Position numbers and translations under genes: made by a program
Notes under the pieces: model-generated
Told to the model about the DNA's origin: nothing
Database searches by the model: none
The model's input: the letters and a program-made list of their open reading frames with translations, nothing else
Part shown: positions 27,419 to 37,298 of the stretch, piece by piece
Layout of the letters: each line of letters begins with the position of its first letter
Numbering within the stretch: the stretch's first letter is position 1
From: Sediminibacterium sp.
GTDB taxonomy: Bacteria; Bacteroidota; Bacteroidia; Chitinophagales; Chitinophagaceae
DNA length: 64,000 nt
NCBI GenBank assembly: GCA_030726065.1
Contig: JANREK010000035.1
Coordinates: 1 to 64,000 of the forward strand
Reading direction: 5' to 3'

Positions 27419-29731
27419 ATGAACAAAGTAATCAATATCAATTTTCAAGGTCGTGTACTTCCTATTGAGGAGTTGGCCTATGATTTATTAAAACAATACA
27501 TCGATAGTTTGCGTACTTATTTTGTAAACGAAGAAGGATGCGATGAAATCATCAACGATATCGAATGTAGAATTGCAGAATTATGTGATGAGCGTTTAAA
27601 AAAGGGAACCCCTTGCATTACACAAGAGGATATGAATTTAATTATTACCAGTATTGGCCGTCCTGCTGACTTTGAAGCACAGGATGGTTTTGAACAGTCT
27701 ACTGCTTCTAGTGCGAATAGTGCAAACGATGGTCGCCAACAAAATGGTAATCAAAATACCACTAATAATACGAACTCAAATTTTTATAGAAATGGTAATA
27801 TTTCAAAAAGATTATACCGTGATGAGCAAAATAAAGTATTGGGCGGTGTTTGTAGTGGTATCGCGAATTACTTTGTCATAGAGCCTTGGTTAGTGCGAAT
27901 TCTTTGGTTCTTTTTAATTGGCTTAAATATTTTGGTCTATATAATTTTATGGATTGCAGTACCTAGTTCTTCCGTGAAAGAAGTGGGGGGCGTTCGTAAA
28001 AGATTATTTAGAGATATTGATAATAAAATTATAGGGGGCGTTTGCGCTGGCCTATCTAAATATTTTGGATTAAGGCTAGGTATTATCCGCGTATTGTTTT
28101 TAATTCCGTTTATACGTTTCATTATCAATTTTAGACATATCCATTTATTTCAATTTTGGGATTTTCCTGATTTCCCTAATTTCTTAGATATCACTTTTAG
28201 TCCTGGTGCAGTATTTATATACATTGTTTTATGGTTGGTATTGCCAGAAGCGAAATCTAGTGCGGATAAATTAGAAATGGTAGGCGAAAAAGTGGATTTG
28301 AATAGTATTAAAAACACCATTCAAAATGATATGGAAGGTTTTAGCAAACGCGCACAAAATTGGGGAAGTCAATTTTCTAAAAAATCAAGAACAGAAAGTG
28401 GAGAACAGAAAGCCAAGAATCGCGATGAAGGTCGCGATGAGCAAAGCAATGGAGCTCATGAAAATTCTTCCAATATGACTTATAGAGAAAACAAAGGATG
28501 CCTTCATTTTATAGGTAGGGCCATCACAATTTCGATTAAAGTATTTGTTTATTTTGTTTTAGCGATTGTAGGTATTTTATTATTTGCAGCATTGTTTGGG
28601 ATTGGCGCTGCAGTAACAGCATTATATCCTTTAAAAAAGTTTGTATTGGAAGATGGTGCGCAAAGTTGGTCAGCTTTTGGAACAATTGTATTATTTATCT
28701 GGGTACCTATCGTAGGTATTGTAACTGCGATTATTCGAAAAATTGCAGGATTTAAAAAGACCAATATTTGGATACGATCTAGCTTTTGGGCCTTATGGAT
28801 TGTTGGATGGATAATGCTATTTTATTTTGGAAGTAGCGTAGGGAAAAGCTTTACAAAACATAATAAACCTGTTGAACAAGCTATCGCTTTAACCAATCCA
28901 GCTATTAATTATTTAGAAGTAACGGCTACCCCCAAAATGAAATACTATGAAGATAATTGGTTTAAAATTTCAGAATTCGTTGACTATGGTGATGAGGATA
29001 CCATTTTTGTAAGAAATCTTAGGATTAGAATTGTGCAATCAACCACAGATAGTTTTCAAGTGAAGGTGGTGAAATTAAGCAATGGTAAAACAGTAGCTGA
29101 AGCCAATGACTTAGCGAATAAAATTAATTTTGACCTTACGCAACAGGACAGCATCATTTATCTAGATAAAGGAATCGGCATCAATGCAAAAGATAAATTC
29201 AGGAACCAACATGCAATTATGACCATAGCGGTGCCCATTGGTAAGCGAATAAAAATTTCGAATAAGGGCTGGTCTCAAACCAATATTAATATCAACCATC
29301 GTGGCATGCGTACTGAAACCATTGACCGAATCAGTTCAGATGATGATTGGTACAACGAATGGGACAATGAATCTTTTAATTATTCATTCGGTGTAACTTA
29401 TTTAATGACAAGCACAGGTTTGGAAAAAATTGGTCGCGCAGATATTGAAGACAAAGAAGATGATAAAGTTGAAATGTCAGATATTGAAAATCAGTTAAAC
29501 GAATTAAAATTAGAGCGTGAGCGACTTGAAGGGGATTTAAAAAAGTCAAGAGAACAAAAGATAAAAGAGTTGGAAAAAATAGATCGCGCTTTAGAAAAAA
29601 AGTCGGCTGACAAGAAGGAAAATAAAGGGTTAACGAATAATACCTCGCTGCTCCCTGATTTGAATAAAGTCAATAAAGTGGCGTCCAAGCTTGCAGAAAT
29701 GCAAACAGTTTTTGACCGGTTTCATTATTAA
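27419..29731 (+). CDS. Large membrane protein with two PspC domains
   Basis: A 770-residue protein. Residues 1-95 are a soluble helical domain (LPIEELAYDLLKQYIDSL...DIECRIAELCDERL). Two PspC domains follow: KRLYRDEQNKVLGGVCSGIANYF (about 138-190) and KRLFRDIDNKIIGGVCAGLSKYF (about 197-285). Next come a charged loop, three or four more membrane segments (about 370-480), an extracytoplasmic beta domain (about 490-690) and a Glu/Lys-rich coiled coil (about 690-745). PspC proteins sense or relay membrane stress. It is expressed with the PadR regulator upstream. Confidence 0.88.
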   Translation: MNKVININFQGRVLPIEELAYDLLKQYIDSLRTYFVNEEGCDEIINDIECRIAELCDERLKKGTPCITQEDMNLIITSIGRPADFEAQDGFEQSTASSANSANDGRQQNGNQNTTNNTNSNFYRNGNISKRLYRDEQNKVLGGVCSGIANYFVIEPWLVRILWFFLIGLNILVYIILWIAVPSSSVKEVGGVRKRLFRDIDNKIIGGVCAGLSKYFGLRLGIIRVLFLIPFIRFIINFRHIHLFQFWDFPDFPNFLDITFSPGAVFIYIVLWLVLPEAKSSADKLEMVGEKVDLNSIKNTIQNDMEGFSKRAQNWGSQFSKKSRTESGEQKAKNRDEGRDEQSNGAHENSSNMTYRENKGCLHFIGRAITISIKVFVYFVLAIVGILLFAALFGIGAAVTALYPLKKFVLEDGAQSWSAFGTIVLFIWVPIVGIVTAIIRKIAGFKKTNIWIRSSFWALWIVGWIMLFYFGSSVGKSFTKHNKPVEQAIALTNPAINYLEVTATPKMKYYEDNWFKISEFVDYGDEDTIFVRNLRIRIVQSTTDSFQVKVVKLSNGKTVAEANDLANKINFDLTQQDSIIYLDKGIGINAKDKFRNQHAIMTIAVPIGKRIKISNKGWSQTNININHRGMRTETIDRISSDDDWYNEWDNESFNYSFGVTYLMTSTGLEKIGRADIEDKEDDKVEMSDIENQLNELKLERERLEGDLKKSREQKIKELEKIDRALEKKSADKKENKGLTNNTSLLPDLNKVNKVASKLAEMQTVFDRFHY

Positions 29732-29797
29732 GCCAATCAAAAACAAGGTAAGCGGTACTAGTAAATTTAATGGTTAATGAATACCTGTATTGAATAT

Positions 29798-29830
29798 AAA
29801 CACCTCACTTAAAAGTGGGGTGTTTTTTTG
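29798..29830 (+). terminator. Rho-independent terminator after pspC
   Basis: ACACCTCACTT (29800-29810) pairs with AAGTGGGGTGT (29813-29823, one G-T pair), followed by a run of T. It separates the PadR-PspC operon from gcvT. Confidence 0.85.
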
Positions 29831-29855
29831 TTATATTTGTCAAAATTAAATTCAA

Positions 29856-30950
29856 ATGAGCGAAGTTTTGAACACCCCATTTACCCAAAAACATATTGCT
29901 TTAGGCGCTAAAATGGCCCCATTTGCTGGATACAATATGCCTATTAGTTACACAGGTATTAATGATGAGCATGCTGCTGTGCGCAACGGCGCTGGTGTTT
30001 TTGATGTGAGTCATATGGGTGAGTTTATCTTAAGGGGTGCGGATGCACTGGATTTAATTCAAAGAGTAACTAGTAACGACGCATCTGTTTTGGAAAATGG
30101 TAAAGCACAATACAGTTGCTTGCCAAATGCAACAGGCGGTATCGTGGATGATTTATTAGTATACTGTGTTGAAAAAAACAAAGTATATATGTTAGTTGTT
30201 AACGCATCTAACATTGAAAAAGATTGGAATTGGATAGTGCAACATAATACGAAGGGTGTTGAAATGCATAATATTAGTCCTAAAACTGCTTTGTTAGCAG
30301 TGCAAGGTCCTAAGGCAGCGCAAATTGTTCAAAAGCTTACTTCTATGGATGTATTAAATATGCCTTATTATAGTTTTGCTAAAGGGGAATTATTGGGTAT
30401 TGATAATGTATTAATTAGCGCAACAGGATATACAGGGGCTGGCGGTGTTGAAATTTATTTTGAAGATTTGAATGACCATGCCAATAAAATTTGGGATGCT
30501 TTATTTGAAGCAGGTGCTGAATTTGGCATTAAACCCATTGGCTTAGGCGCGCGTGATACTTTGCGTTTAGAAATGGGATTTTGTTTGTATGGCAATGATA
30601 TTGATGATACGACCAGTCCTTTAGAAGCAGGCTTGGGTTGGATTACAAAGTTTACAAAGCCATTTACAAATTCAGTGGCATTGGCCGAACAAAAAGCGGA
30701 TGGGGTCAATAAAAAATTAGTGGGTTTTGAAATGATCGATCGCGGCATACCACGTCATTACTATATTATTAAAGATGCCTCAGGGAATGAGATTGGTTCC
30801 GTTACTTCTGGAACACAGGCGCCAAGTTTGGGAAAAGGAATTGGGCTTGGTTATGTACAATCTTCCTTTGCAAAAATGGATACTGAAATTTATATTGACA
30901 TTCGCAATACTTTGGTAAAAGCGAAAGTGGTAAAGTTCCCTTTTAAATAA
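29856..30950 (+). CDS. gcvT: Aminomethyltransferase (glycine cleavage T protein)
   Basis: A 364-residue tetrahydrofolate-dependent T protein. Typical motifs: [33 protein letters not shown] and the [14 protein letters not shown] block, and a C-terminal barrel ([19 protein letters not shown]). It transfers the methylene group from aminomethyl-lipoyl H protein to THF, releasing ammonia. A TATATTTG (-7 like) lies about 20 bases before the start, just after the preceding terminator. gcvH is at 19.4 kb; other components are not in the window. Confidence 0.96.
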   Translation: MSEVLNTPFTQKHIALGAKMAPFAGYNMPISYTGINDEHAAVRNGAGVFDVSHMGEFILRGADALDLIQRVTSNDASVLENGKAQYSCLPNATGGIVDDLLVYCVEKNKVYMLVVNASNIEKDWNWIVQHNTKGVEMHNISPKTALLAVQGPKAAQIVQKLTSMDVLNMPYYSFAKGELLGIDNVLISATGYTGAGGVEIYFEDLNDHANKIWDALFEAGAEFGIKPIGLGARDTLRLEMGFCLYGNDIDDTTSPLEAGLGWITKFTKPFTNSVALAEQKADGVNKKLVGFEMIDRGIPRHYYIIKDASGNEIGSVTSGTQAPSLGKGIGLGYVQSSFAKMDTEIYIDIRNTLVKAKVVKFPFK

Positions 30951-31065
30951 CTCATTGGTTTAATTAAGGTATTAGTTTATTTGTACCTATTTTTTTTGGT
31001 GTAAATACATGGTTTTCGTGTTGCTCGTTATTGCATTTTTGCGTCTTAACAAAACATCATGTATT

Positions 31066-31413
31066 ATGAAAGCAATTAAAAATCGAGTTCAGTTAATGGG
31101 TTATTTGGGTGCTGATCCTGAAATTAAAATTTTTGAGGAGACCAAAAAGTTAGCCCATATCAGGTTAGCAGTGAATGATCGTTATAAAAATGCCAAAGGG
31201 GAGTGGGTGGATGAAACCCAATGGTTTAACTTGGTTGCCTGGTCCAAGCTTGCAGTGTACGCTGAAAAATATTTAATCAAAGGAATTGAAGTTGCCATCG
31301 AAGGACGACTTATCAATAAGTCCTATACAGACAAAAATTTAGTGAAACGATTCAGTACCGACATTCATCTTTCTGAAATATTAATTTTGACCAAGAAAAA
31401 AGAGCTTGTATAA
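31066..31413 (+). CDS. ssb: Short single-stranded DNA-binding protein
   Basis: 115 residues from the ATG at 31066 (MKAIKNRVQLMGYLGADPEIK). The frame's first Met at 31009 would add a hydrophobic leader that does not fit the family. It is an OB-fold SSB: NRVQLMGYLG, VDETQWFNLVAWSKLA, YLIKGIEVAIEGRL, YTDKNLVKRFSTDIHLSEI. It ends right after the OB fold (ILILTKKKELV), without the Gly-rich linker and acidic DDxxF tip through which canonical SSB recruits repair proteins. It is probably a secondary SSB; the main one would be elsewhere. Confidence 0.87.
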   Translation: MKAIKNRVQLMGYLGADPEIKIFEETKKLAHIRLAVNDRYKNAKGEWVDETQWFNLVAWSKLAVYAEKYLIKGIEVAIEGRLINKSYTDKNLVKRFSTDIHLSEILILTKKKELV

Positions 31414-31436
31414 GCATCCCCCATTTTGTATATTTG
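31406..31436 (+). promoter_or_regulatory. Promoter of comB, giving a near-leaderless mRNA
   Basis: TTG (31406-31408), 20-base spacer, TATATTTG (31429-31436). The start site would be near 31440-31442, only a few bases before the ATG at 31444. The TTG lies inside the end of the ssb gene. Confidence 0.6.
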
Positions 31437-31443
31437 TGGTGTT

Positions 31444-32178
31444 ATGACGAACCAAAAAATAAAACCCAATTTACATACTGTATTAACTCCTCAGTTGCTT
31501 GATTTGTATGAAATTAAAGATAGCATTGTTGTCATCATAGATGTGTTTAGGGCAACTTCAACAATGGCTACCGCCTTATATAATGGTGCAAGAAAAATCA
31601 TTCCAGTGGATTCCCCCGAATTATGCATTGAAATGGGTAAGCAAACTGGTGGAGTTACTGCAGGGGAGCGGGATGGTAAAATAATTCCAGGATTGTCCTA
31701 TGGGAATTCTCCTTCCGAATATCCAAGATCATTTATTGAAAATAAAGTTTTAGTCATAACGACAACCAATGGCACTAAGCTTTTGCATATGGCATTAAAA
31801 CAAGGGGCGAAAGATATTATCACCGGCTCCTTTCCTAATTTTTCCGCTGTGGCTGATTATTTAGTACAACAAGGTGCACCCGTGATTTTAGGTTGTTCGG
31901 GTTGGAAAAACAGGTTTAATATTGAGGATACCCTTTTTGCAGGGGCAATCATTGAACAAATAAAGGATCATTTTACGATACATTGTGACAGCAGTTTTAT
32001 GGCGAATCAATTGTATCATCAACATAAGGATGATTTAACGCAGTATATTAAGACCACTACACATTGGCACCGTTTGGCTGCTTATGGGCTGGAGGCCGAC
32101 ATGTTGTATTGTATTTCCAAGGATACCGCCCCTTCTTTGCCCATATACAAAGACGGTGCCTTGGTAAATGGGCTCTAA
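31444..32178 (+). CDS. comB: 2-phosphosulfolactate phosphatase (ComB family)
   Basis: 244 residues from the ATG at 31444. The ATG at 31426 overlaps the promoter and is rejected. ComB family motifs: VVIIDVFRATSTMATAL, AGERDGKIIPGLSYGNSPSEY and TTTNGTKLLHMAL. In methanogens ComB dephosphorylates phosphosulfolactate for coenzyme M. In Bacteroidota, which lack coenzyme M, the product may feed sulfolactate or sulfonolipid (capnine-type) metabolism; that is inference. No companion gene for sulfonate synthesis is adjacent. Confidence 0.85.
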   Translation: MTNQKIKPNLHTVLTPQLLDLYEIKDSIVVIIDVFRATSTMATALYNGARKIIPVDSPELCIEMGKQTGGVTAGERDGKIIPGLSYGNSPSEYPRSFIENKVLVITTTNGTKLLHMALKQGAKDIITGSFPNFSAVADYLVQQGAPVILGCSGWKNRFNIEDTLFAGAIIEQIKDHFTIHCDSSFMANQLYHQHKDDLTQYIKTTTHWHRLAAYGLEADMLYCISKDTAPSLPIYKDGALVNGL

Positions 32179-32202
32179 ATAGCTCATATTCAGCTATTTT
32201 AT
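32176..32202 (+). terminator. Weak terminator overlapping comB stop
   Basis: AAATAGCT (32177-32184) pairs with AGCTATTT (32192-32199) with a 7-base loop, followed by a single extra T. AT-rich, so only weakly stable. Confidence 0.4.
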
Positions 32203-32278
32203 GAAATTGGGTGATGAATTTAGCTAGCAAAACCGTACATTTGCAGATTGCCCTTTTTGAAGGGTTATTTGTATAATT

Positions 32279-35200
32279 ATGGCATTACCCTATTTAGTTA
32301 AACACATTTATAGTTACGGTACCGAAGAGGTGATTCGTAGAGGCAAAAAGATTTTTGCTTTGAAGAACATCGAATTGGTCAAATTTGATCCTTTAATTGG
32401 AAGTATCCATTGCAGGGTAAAAGATGATGGCTATAGTACCTATTATAAGGTAACCATTGAGAATTTTAAAAATCCCAACACGCTTTCCTTACGATGCGGA
32501 TGTCCTTATAATTTATCTGAGGTTTGTAGACATAAAGCAGCTGCTTTATTCCAAATACAAGATATGTTGGATAAAAATTTGTTGGATTATAAGCCTGCTG
32601 CCTATAAAACAACACATACCCAACTTCGTGCAAAGATCTTGGATCTTAAAACCATTCGAATGCTTTGTTCAAAGCCGACATTTGAAAAGGCAGAAGTCAC
32701 TTTAAAATCCATTCGGCCACATATTATTTCGAGTGAAAATGAACGCGTTGTTGCTGAAATGGATATCGCTGGCAAAACACATATGATGATTATTCAAAAA
32801 AATGAAGAACGTTTTTTTGATACCTCATGTGATTGTTTGTCTGAGACGGAGTATCCATTATGTGTGCATAAAACTGTCCTGCTATTACAGTTATTTCAAT
32901 TAAAGGGATCTGATTATTTTGAAACGATTCGTAATTGGGATCGTGAAAAAAATAAACTATTGGCTTTGTATGGCTATAGTTTGGAGGATGATACCAGAGA
33001 TAAATTTGAATTTATATATCATGATGGGAAGCCGTTTTTAAAAGTATTAGATCCCAATATTAAAAAAATTAATGAGGAGCCAAGTCGCGTAACTTTTAAG
33101 CGACCACTAGGAAACGATTGGGATATTGAAGAATTAGAAGATCCAAAAGAGGCGCCGCAAAAAACCATTGAGCGATTAGGGCTTGTGATGCAACATTATC
33201 CTACTGAATATCCTTTTATTCATTTCAATGTCATTAAGGGAGAAGTAAATGAACAAGGCACTTCCTATGTGGGTAAAGTAGAAAAATTAGATATTGCAAA
33301 GTTTGTCATTCCAGATGAAATTAAAGAAGAAGATAAGTTGTTGTTGCAGTTGGTGCGTAAATTGCAAACGGCTGAATTAACAAAGTACATCAATAAAAAT
33401 TCACCATTTGGCGGCATTTGGGATACCGTCATTAATGCAGATGAATCTAGTTTGTCTGAAGATACCAAGGGGCATATTCAAGAATATTTACATCCTAAAA
33501 TTGAAAAGTTGTGGAAGGATTTATCAGAACATCCTTTTAGCTTTTTTATTCCGCATAATAAACCATTCACCACCGCTAACTTGCAAAAAGCGGAATTAGT
33601 ATTTGCGAATATTCAACCAGGATTTAAAGTGGAGAAGGAAGCGGATCGCTATTTGGTGTATGCGCATGTGAATTTACCGGATGGAATTATTCCTGTGGAA
33701 GAAAATCATGCAAAATCGCACTTCATCTTTCAATATCATCACCAGTTTTTTTGTTGGAAATCAAAGGACGATGTGAATTGGGTGGAACAATTTTTACCTT
33801 CAGGCTGTCATGAAATAACACTCGAACAATGGCCTAGTTATTTACAAAATACTTTGTTGCCTTTATCCAAACAATACAAGGTGGAATTAGGCAATGTGGC
33901 ACAAGTTAAATTAAGGGGCGTGAAACCTTCCTTGCAAATTTTCCTTAGAGAGGATGCGCAGTTTTTACATTTTGAACCTTTGTTTGTTTATAATGATATT
34001 ATTGTTCACAAAGAAGATGGTCCTTCGGTGATCCAACAAGTAGGGGATAAAATTGTCATACTTGAAAGAGACCTAGCCGCAGAGCGGACTTTGATGAATG
34101 ATATCGAACAATTGCATTCTGGATTTGTAAGATTTAATCAAGGCAATGTATTGTCCTTAAAGGGCGCGGAAGTTTTAAAAAATAATTGGTTTTTCCTTTT
34201 CATAGATACTTTAAGAGAAAAACAAATACCGCTATTTGGTACGGAAACTTTAAAGCAATTTAAATTTAATACGGCCAAGCCTTCCACCAGATTATATATT
34301 AGTAGTAATACCGATTGGTTTGATGCTAAGGTTGAAATTTCTTTTGGTGATCAAAAAGTAAGCGTACAGGACATCAAAAATATGCTTGCGAATAAGCAAC
34401 AATTTGTTCCTTTAAAAGATGGTAGTTTAGGTTTGTTGCCTGAGAAATGGTTAAATAAATATTCCTTACTATTTAAAGTGGGTGAAGGAAAAACAGATAA
34501 TCTTAAATTAAGCAAGTATCATTTTTCAATACTTGATGAATTATACCAACAAAGAGATGAGGAAGAATTAATATTTCAGTTAGAGGGGAAGTACGAAAAA
34601 ATCAGGGAGCGCTATACGATTTCTGATATTACGCCACCAGCGCATTTGTTACCCATCTTACGACCTTATCAAGTGAGTGGATTTCAATGGTTAAATTATT
34701 TGCATGATGTGCAATGGGGCGGTATTTTGGCAGATGATATGGGATTGGGAAAAACTATTCAAACCTTATCCTTCTTGCAGCACTTGAAAGAAAAAAATGG
34801 CAAACTTGTGGCCTTAGTGGTTTGTCCAACCACGTTATTATACAACTGGCAAAATGAATTAAAAAAGTTTACGCCTACTTTAACCTATCAAATACACCAT
34901 GGTGGAACGCGTAGTCGTAAACAAGTAGTGAAGGAAGAAATTGAAGTGATCATTACGACCTACGGTACCTTGAGAAGTGATATTAAAATGTTTGTGGAGG
35001 TTGATTTTGATTATGTGATTTTAGATGAAAGTCAAGCGATTAAAAATCCGTCTAGTAAAGTAACGAAAGCGGCTTGTTTGTTGAAGGCAAAAAATAAATT
35101 GTGTTTAAGTGGTACGCCATTGCAAAACAACACTTTTGATATTTATGCGCAAATGAATTTCTTAAATCCGGGTATGCTGGGTTCGATTGAATACTTCAAA

Positions 35201-36043
35201 CATAATTTTTCAATGCCGATTGATAAATTTGATGAGAAAGAACAAAAGGAACATTTAAGAAAATCGGTTTTCCCATTCATTTTAAGACGAACCAAGGAGC
35301 AGGTGGCAAAGGATTTGCCAGAAAAGCAAGAAATGGTATTGTATTGTGAGATGGGCGATGAACAAAGAAAAATTTATGAGGCCTATCGTAACGATTATAG
35401 AGATAAGTTGATTGGCATGGTGGAAGAAAAAGGGATTCAAAAATCACAATTATCCATTTTGCAAGGTTTAATGAAACTCCGTCAAATTTGTGATAGCCCT
35501 GCTATTTTAAAAGAGGAAAATTATCCAAATGCATCTGTCAAGTTAGATGAGCTTACGCGTGAAATTGCTGAGAATATTGGTGGGCATAAGGCATTGGTGT
35601 TCTCGCAATTCCTAGGCATGCTTGCTTTAATTAAAGAAGAGCTTACCAAATTGGGTATTGATTATGAATATTTTGATGGAAGTAGTTCCATTCAGGAAAG
35701 AGAACGCGCTATTGAACGTTTCCAAAATGATGACAATTGTAGGGTATTCCTGATTTCATTGAAAGCAGGTGGCGTGGGATTAAACTTAACTGCAGCTGAT
35801 TATGTATATATTGTTGATCCTTGGTGGAATCCGGCAGTAGAACAACAAGCTATTGATCGTACGCATCGTATTGGGCAAACAAAAAATATATTTGCGTATC
35901 GTATGATTTGTAATGATACGGTAGAGGATAAGATATTAAAATTGCAGGATCGCAAACGCTCCTTGGCAAAGGATTTGATTTCAGATGAAGATGGTTTTGT
36001 AAAATCTTTAACCAAAGATGATATTGCCTATCTGTTTAGTTAG
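32279..36043 (+). CDS. SNF2-family ATPase with two SWIM zinc fingers
   Basis: A 1254-residue protein. Two SWIM-type CxC...CxH fingers occur near the N-terminus: C73/C75/C83/H85 and C184/C186/C195/H197. A long beta-rich middle (about 250-760) has no motif I know. The C-terminal 480 residues are a SNF2 motor: Walker A D819-DMGLGKT826, motif II LDESQAIKNP, LSGTPLQNN, VFSQFLGML, LISLKAGGVGLNLTAADYV and DRTHRIGQTK. Such proteins translocate on duplex DNA or displace bound proteins such as RNA polymerase (compare RapA/HepA). A TACATTTG -7 element is at 32236. Confidence 0.92.
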   Translation: MALPYLVKHIYSYGTEEVIRRGKKIFALKNIELVKFDPLIGSIHCRVKDDGYSTYYKVTIENFKNPNTLSLRCGCPYNLSEVCRHKAAALFQIQDMLDKNLLDYKPAAYKTTHTQLRAKILDLKTIRMLCSKPTFEKAEVTLKSIRPHIISSENERVVAEMDIAGKTHMMIIQKNEERFFDTSCDCLSETEYPLCVHKTVLLLQLFQLKGSDYFETIRNWDREKNKLLALYGYSLEDDTRDKFEFIYHDGKPFLKVLDPNIKKINEEPSRVTFKRPLGNDWDIEELEDPKEAPQKTIERLGLVMQHYPTEYPFIHFNVIKGEVNEQGTSYVGKVEKLDIAKFVIPDEIKEEDKLLLQLVRKLQTAELTKYINKNSPFGGIWDTVINADESSLSEDTKGHIQEYLHPKIEKLWKDLSEHPFSFFIPHNKPFTTANLQKAELVFANIQPGFKVEKEADRYLVYAHVNLPDGIIPVEENHAKSHFIFQYHHQFFCWKSKDDVNWVEQFLPSGCHEITLEQWPSYLQNTLLPLSKQYKVELGNVAQVKLRGVKPSLQIFLREDAQFLHFEPLFVYNDIIVHKEDGPSVIQQVGDKIVILERDLAAERTLMNDIEQLHSGFVRFNQGNVLSLKGAEVLKNNWFFLFIDTLREKQIPLFGTETLKQFKFNTAKPSTRLYISSNTDWFDAKVEISFGDQKVSVQDIKNMLANKQQFVPLKDGSLGLLPEKWLNKYSLLFKVGEGKTDNLKLSKYHFSILDELYQQRDEEELIFQLEGKYEKIRERYTISDITPPAHLLPILRPYQVSGFQWLNYLHDVQWGGILADDMGLGKTIQTLSFLQHLKEKNGKLVALVVCPTTLLYNWQNELKKFTPTLTYQIHHGGTRSRKQVVKEEIEVIITTYGTLRSDIKMFVEVDFDYVILDESQAIKNPSSKVTKAACLLKAKNKLCLSGTPLQNNTFDIYAQMNFLNPGMLGSIEYFKHNFSMPIDKFDEKEQKEHLRKSVFPFILRRTKEQVAKDLPEKQEMVLYCEMGDEQRKIYEAYRNDYRDKLIGMVEEKGIQKSQLSILQGLMKLRQICDSPAILKEENYPNASVKLDELTREIAENIGGHKALVFSQFLGMLALIKEELTKLGIDYEYFDGSSSIQERERAIERFQNDDNCRVFLISLKAGGVGLNLTAADYVYIVDPWWNPAVEQQAIDRTHRIGQTKNIFAYRMICNDTVEDKILKLQDRKRSLAKDLISDEDGFVKSLTKDDIAYLFS

Positions 36044-36117
36044 GCATTTGCTAGCGACCACTTATTAGATTGTATTTCGCTTGTTTTTTCATTATATTTA
36101 GACTGCAAAGTTTAATT

Positions 36118-37191
36118 ATGAAAAAATTTAAGTTATTATTTGCTACACTATTTTTTGCTTTTATAAGTGGGGCGCAGGCGCCAATAAAATTTCATACCAT
36201 TCAAGGACTTACTATTTTAGGAAGACCTTTCCCGAATCAAACTACTTATCGTCGTTTTCCAGATAGTTTGGAATCACTATTGCGTAAGCCGATTTGGCAA
36301 TTCAGTATGAATTCGACAGGCATTGCTATTTATTTTGAATCCAATTCAAAACAAATAAGCGCAAAATGGAAAACTGGAGATAAGGCAAGCTACCCGCATG
36401 TAGCGGCAACACTTGTTAAGGGGGTTGATTTATATGCGATGGATAATAATCAATGGTATTATGTGGGTATTGGTAAACCCAACAACCCGGTATATCAAGA
36501 GGCGTCCATCATTAAAGGTTTGGATGGCGGTGTTAAACAATTTTTAATGTATCTCCCTGACTATGAAACCACTGATTCTGTAGTAATAGGCATTGATTCA
36601 AATGCAATGATTCAACATGTGACCAATTCCGTTTTTGCCAATAAAAAACCAATTGTATTTTATGGCACTAGTATTGTGCAAGGTGCTTCGGCAATGCGCA
36701 GTGGTATGGCTTATCCAGCAATTATTGAACGCGGCTTACAAAGGGAAACCATTAATTTAGGATTTAGCGGTAATGGACTTTTAGATTCCATGTTGGCCGT
36801 GATTATGTCTAATGTGGATGCAGCCTGTTATGTGATTGATTGTGGTCCTAACTTAACATCTGAACAAGCAGGAGAAAGGACTTTACCATTTTTAAAATTA
36901 CTTCGACAAAACAAACCTACTACTCCGATACTTTTAGTCGAACAAATAGATTATCCATTTGCGCGTTTTGTATCTAGCATGGATGAAAAAATTAAATTAG
37001 TCAACCAGCATTTTAATAAAGCGTACATTACTTTAAAAAATGAGGGGGATAAAAATATTTATTACTTGCCTTCCAAAGGCCTTATTGGGGAGGATGGAGA
37101 AGGCACCGTAGATGGCGTTCATTTAACGGACCTTGGATTTTATCGAATGGCGAATGCCATTAAAAAAAAGCTACAAACTATTTTAAAATAA
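36118..37191 (+). CDS. Secreted SGNH/GDSL hydrolase with N-terminal beta domain
   Basis: 357 residues from the ATG at 36118 (signal peptide MKKFKLLFATLFFAFISGAQA). Residues 22-160 are a beta-rich domain typical of two-domain SGNH hydrolases of Bacteroidota. The catalytic domain has the nucleophile in FYGTS185-IVQG, the glycine/asparagine blocks NLGFSGNG and CGPNL, and D332-GVH335 as the Asp/His pair. Probably a periplasmic or secreted carbohydrate esterase. It has no type IX sorting tail. The hairpin over its stop codon serves the convergent gene. Confidence 0.85.
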   Translation: MKKFKLLFATLFFAFISGAQAPIKFHTIQGLTILGRPFPNQTTYRRFPDSLESLLRKPIWQFSMNSTGIAIYFESNSKQISAKWKTGDKASYPHVAATLVKGVDLYAMDNNQWYYVGIGKPNNPVYQEASIIKGLDGGVKQFLMYLPDYETTDSVVIGIDSNAMIQHVTNSVFANKKPIVFYGTSIVQGASAMRSGMAYPAIIERGLQRETINLGFSGNGLLDSMLAVIMSNVDAACYVIDCGPNLTSEQAGERTLPFLKLLRQNKPTTPILLVEQIDYPFARFVSSMDEKIKLVNQHFNKAYITLKNEGDKNIYYLPSKGLIGEDGEGTVDGVHLTDLGFYRMANAIKKKLQTILK

Positions 37192-37200
37192 TTTGTAGCT
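37161..37200 (-). terminator. Terminator for the YHS lipoprotein gene, inside the SGNH gene's end
   Basis: On the minus strand AGCTACAAA (37192-37200) pairs with TTTGTAGCT (37169-37177), followed by eight T (37162-37169). Directional for minus-strand transcription, and it spans the last SGNH codons and stop. Confidence 0.8.
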
Positions 37201-37298
37201 AAAGTAAATTATCCAAGATGCATTTATAAATTTAACGAATATTGTTTTGCTGCACCCCATGACTAATTATAGCAATGCATTAGTGAATCATATCCCAA

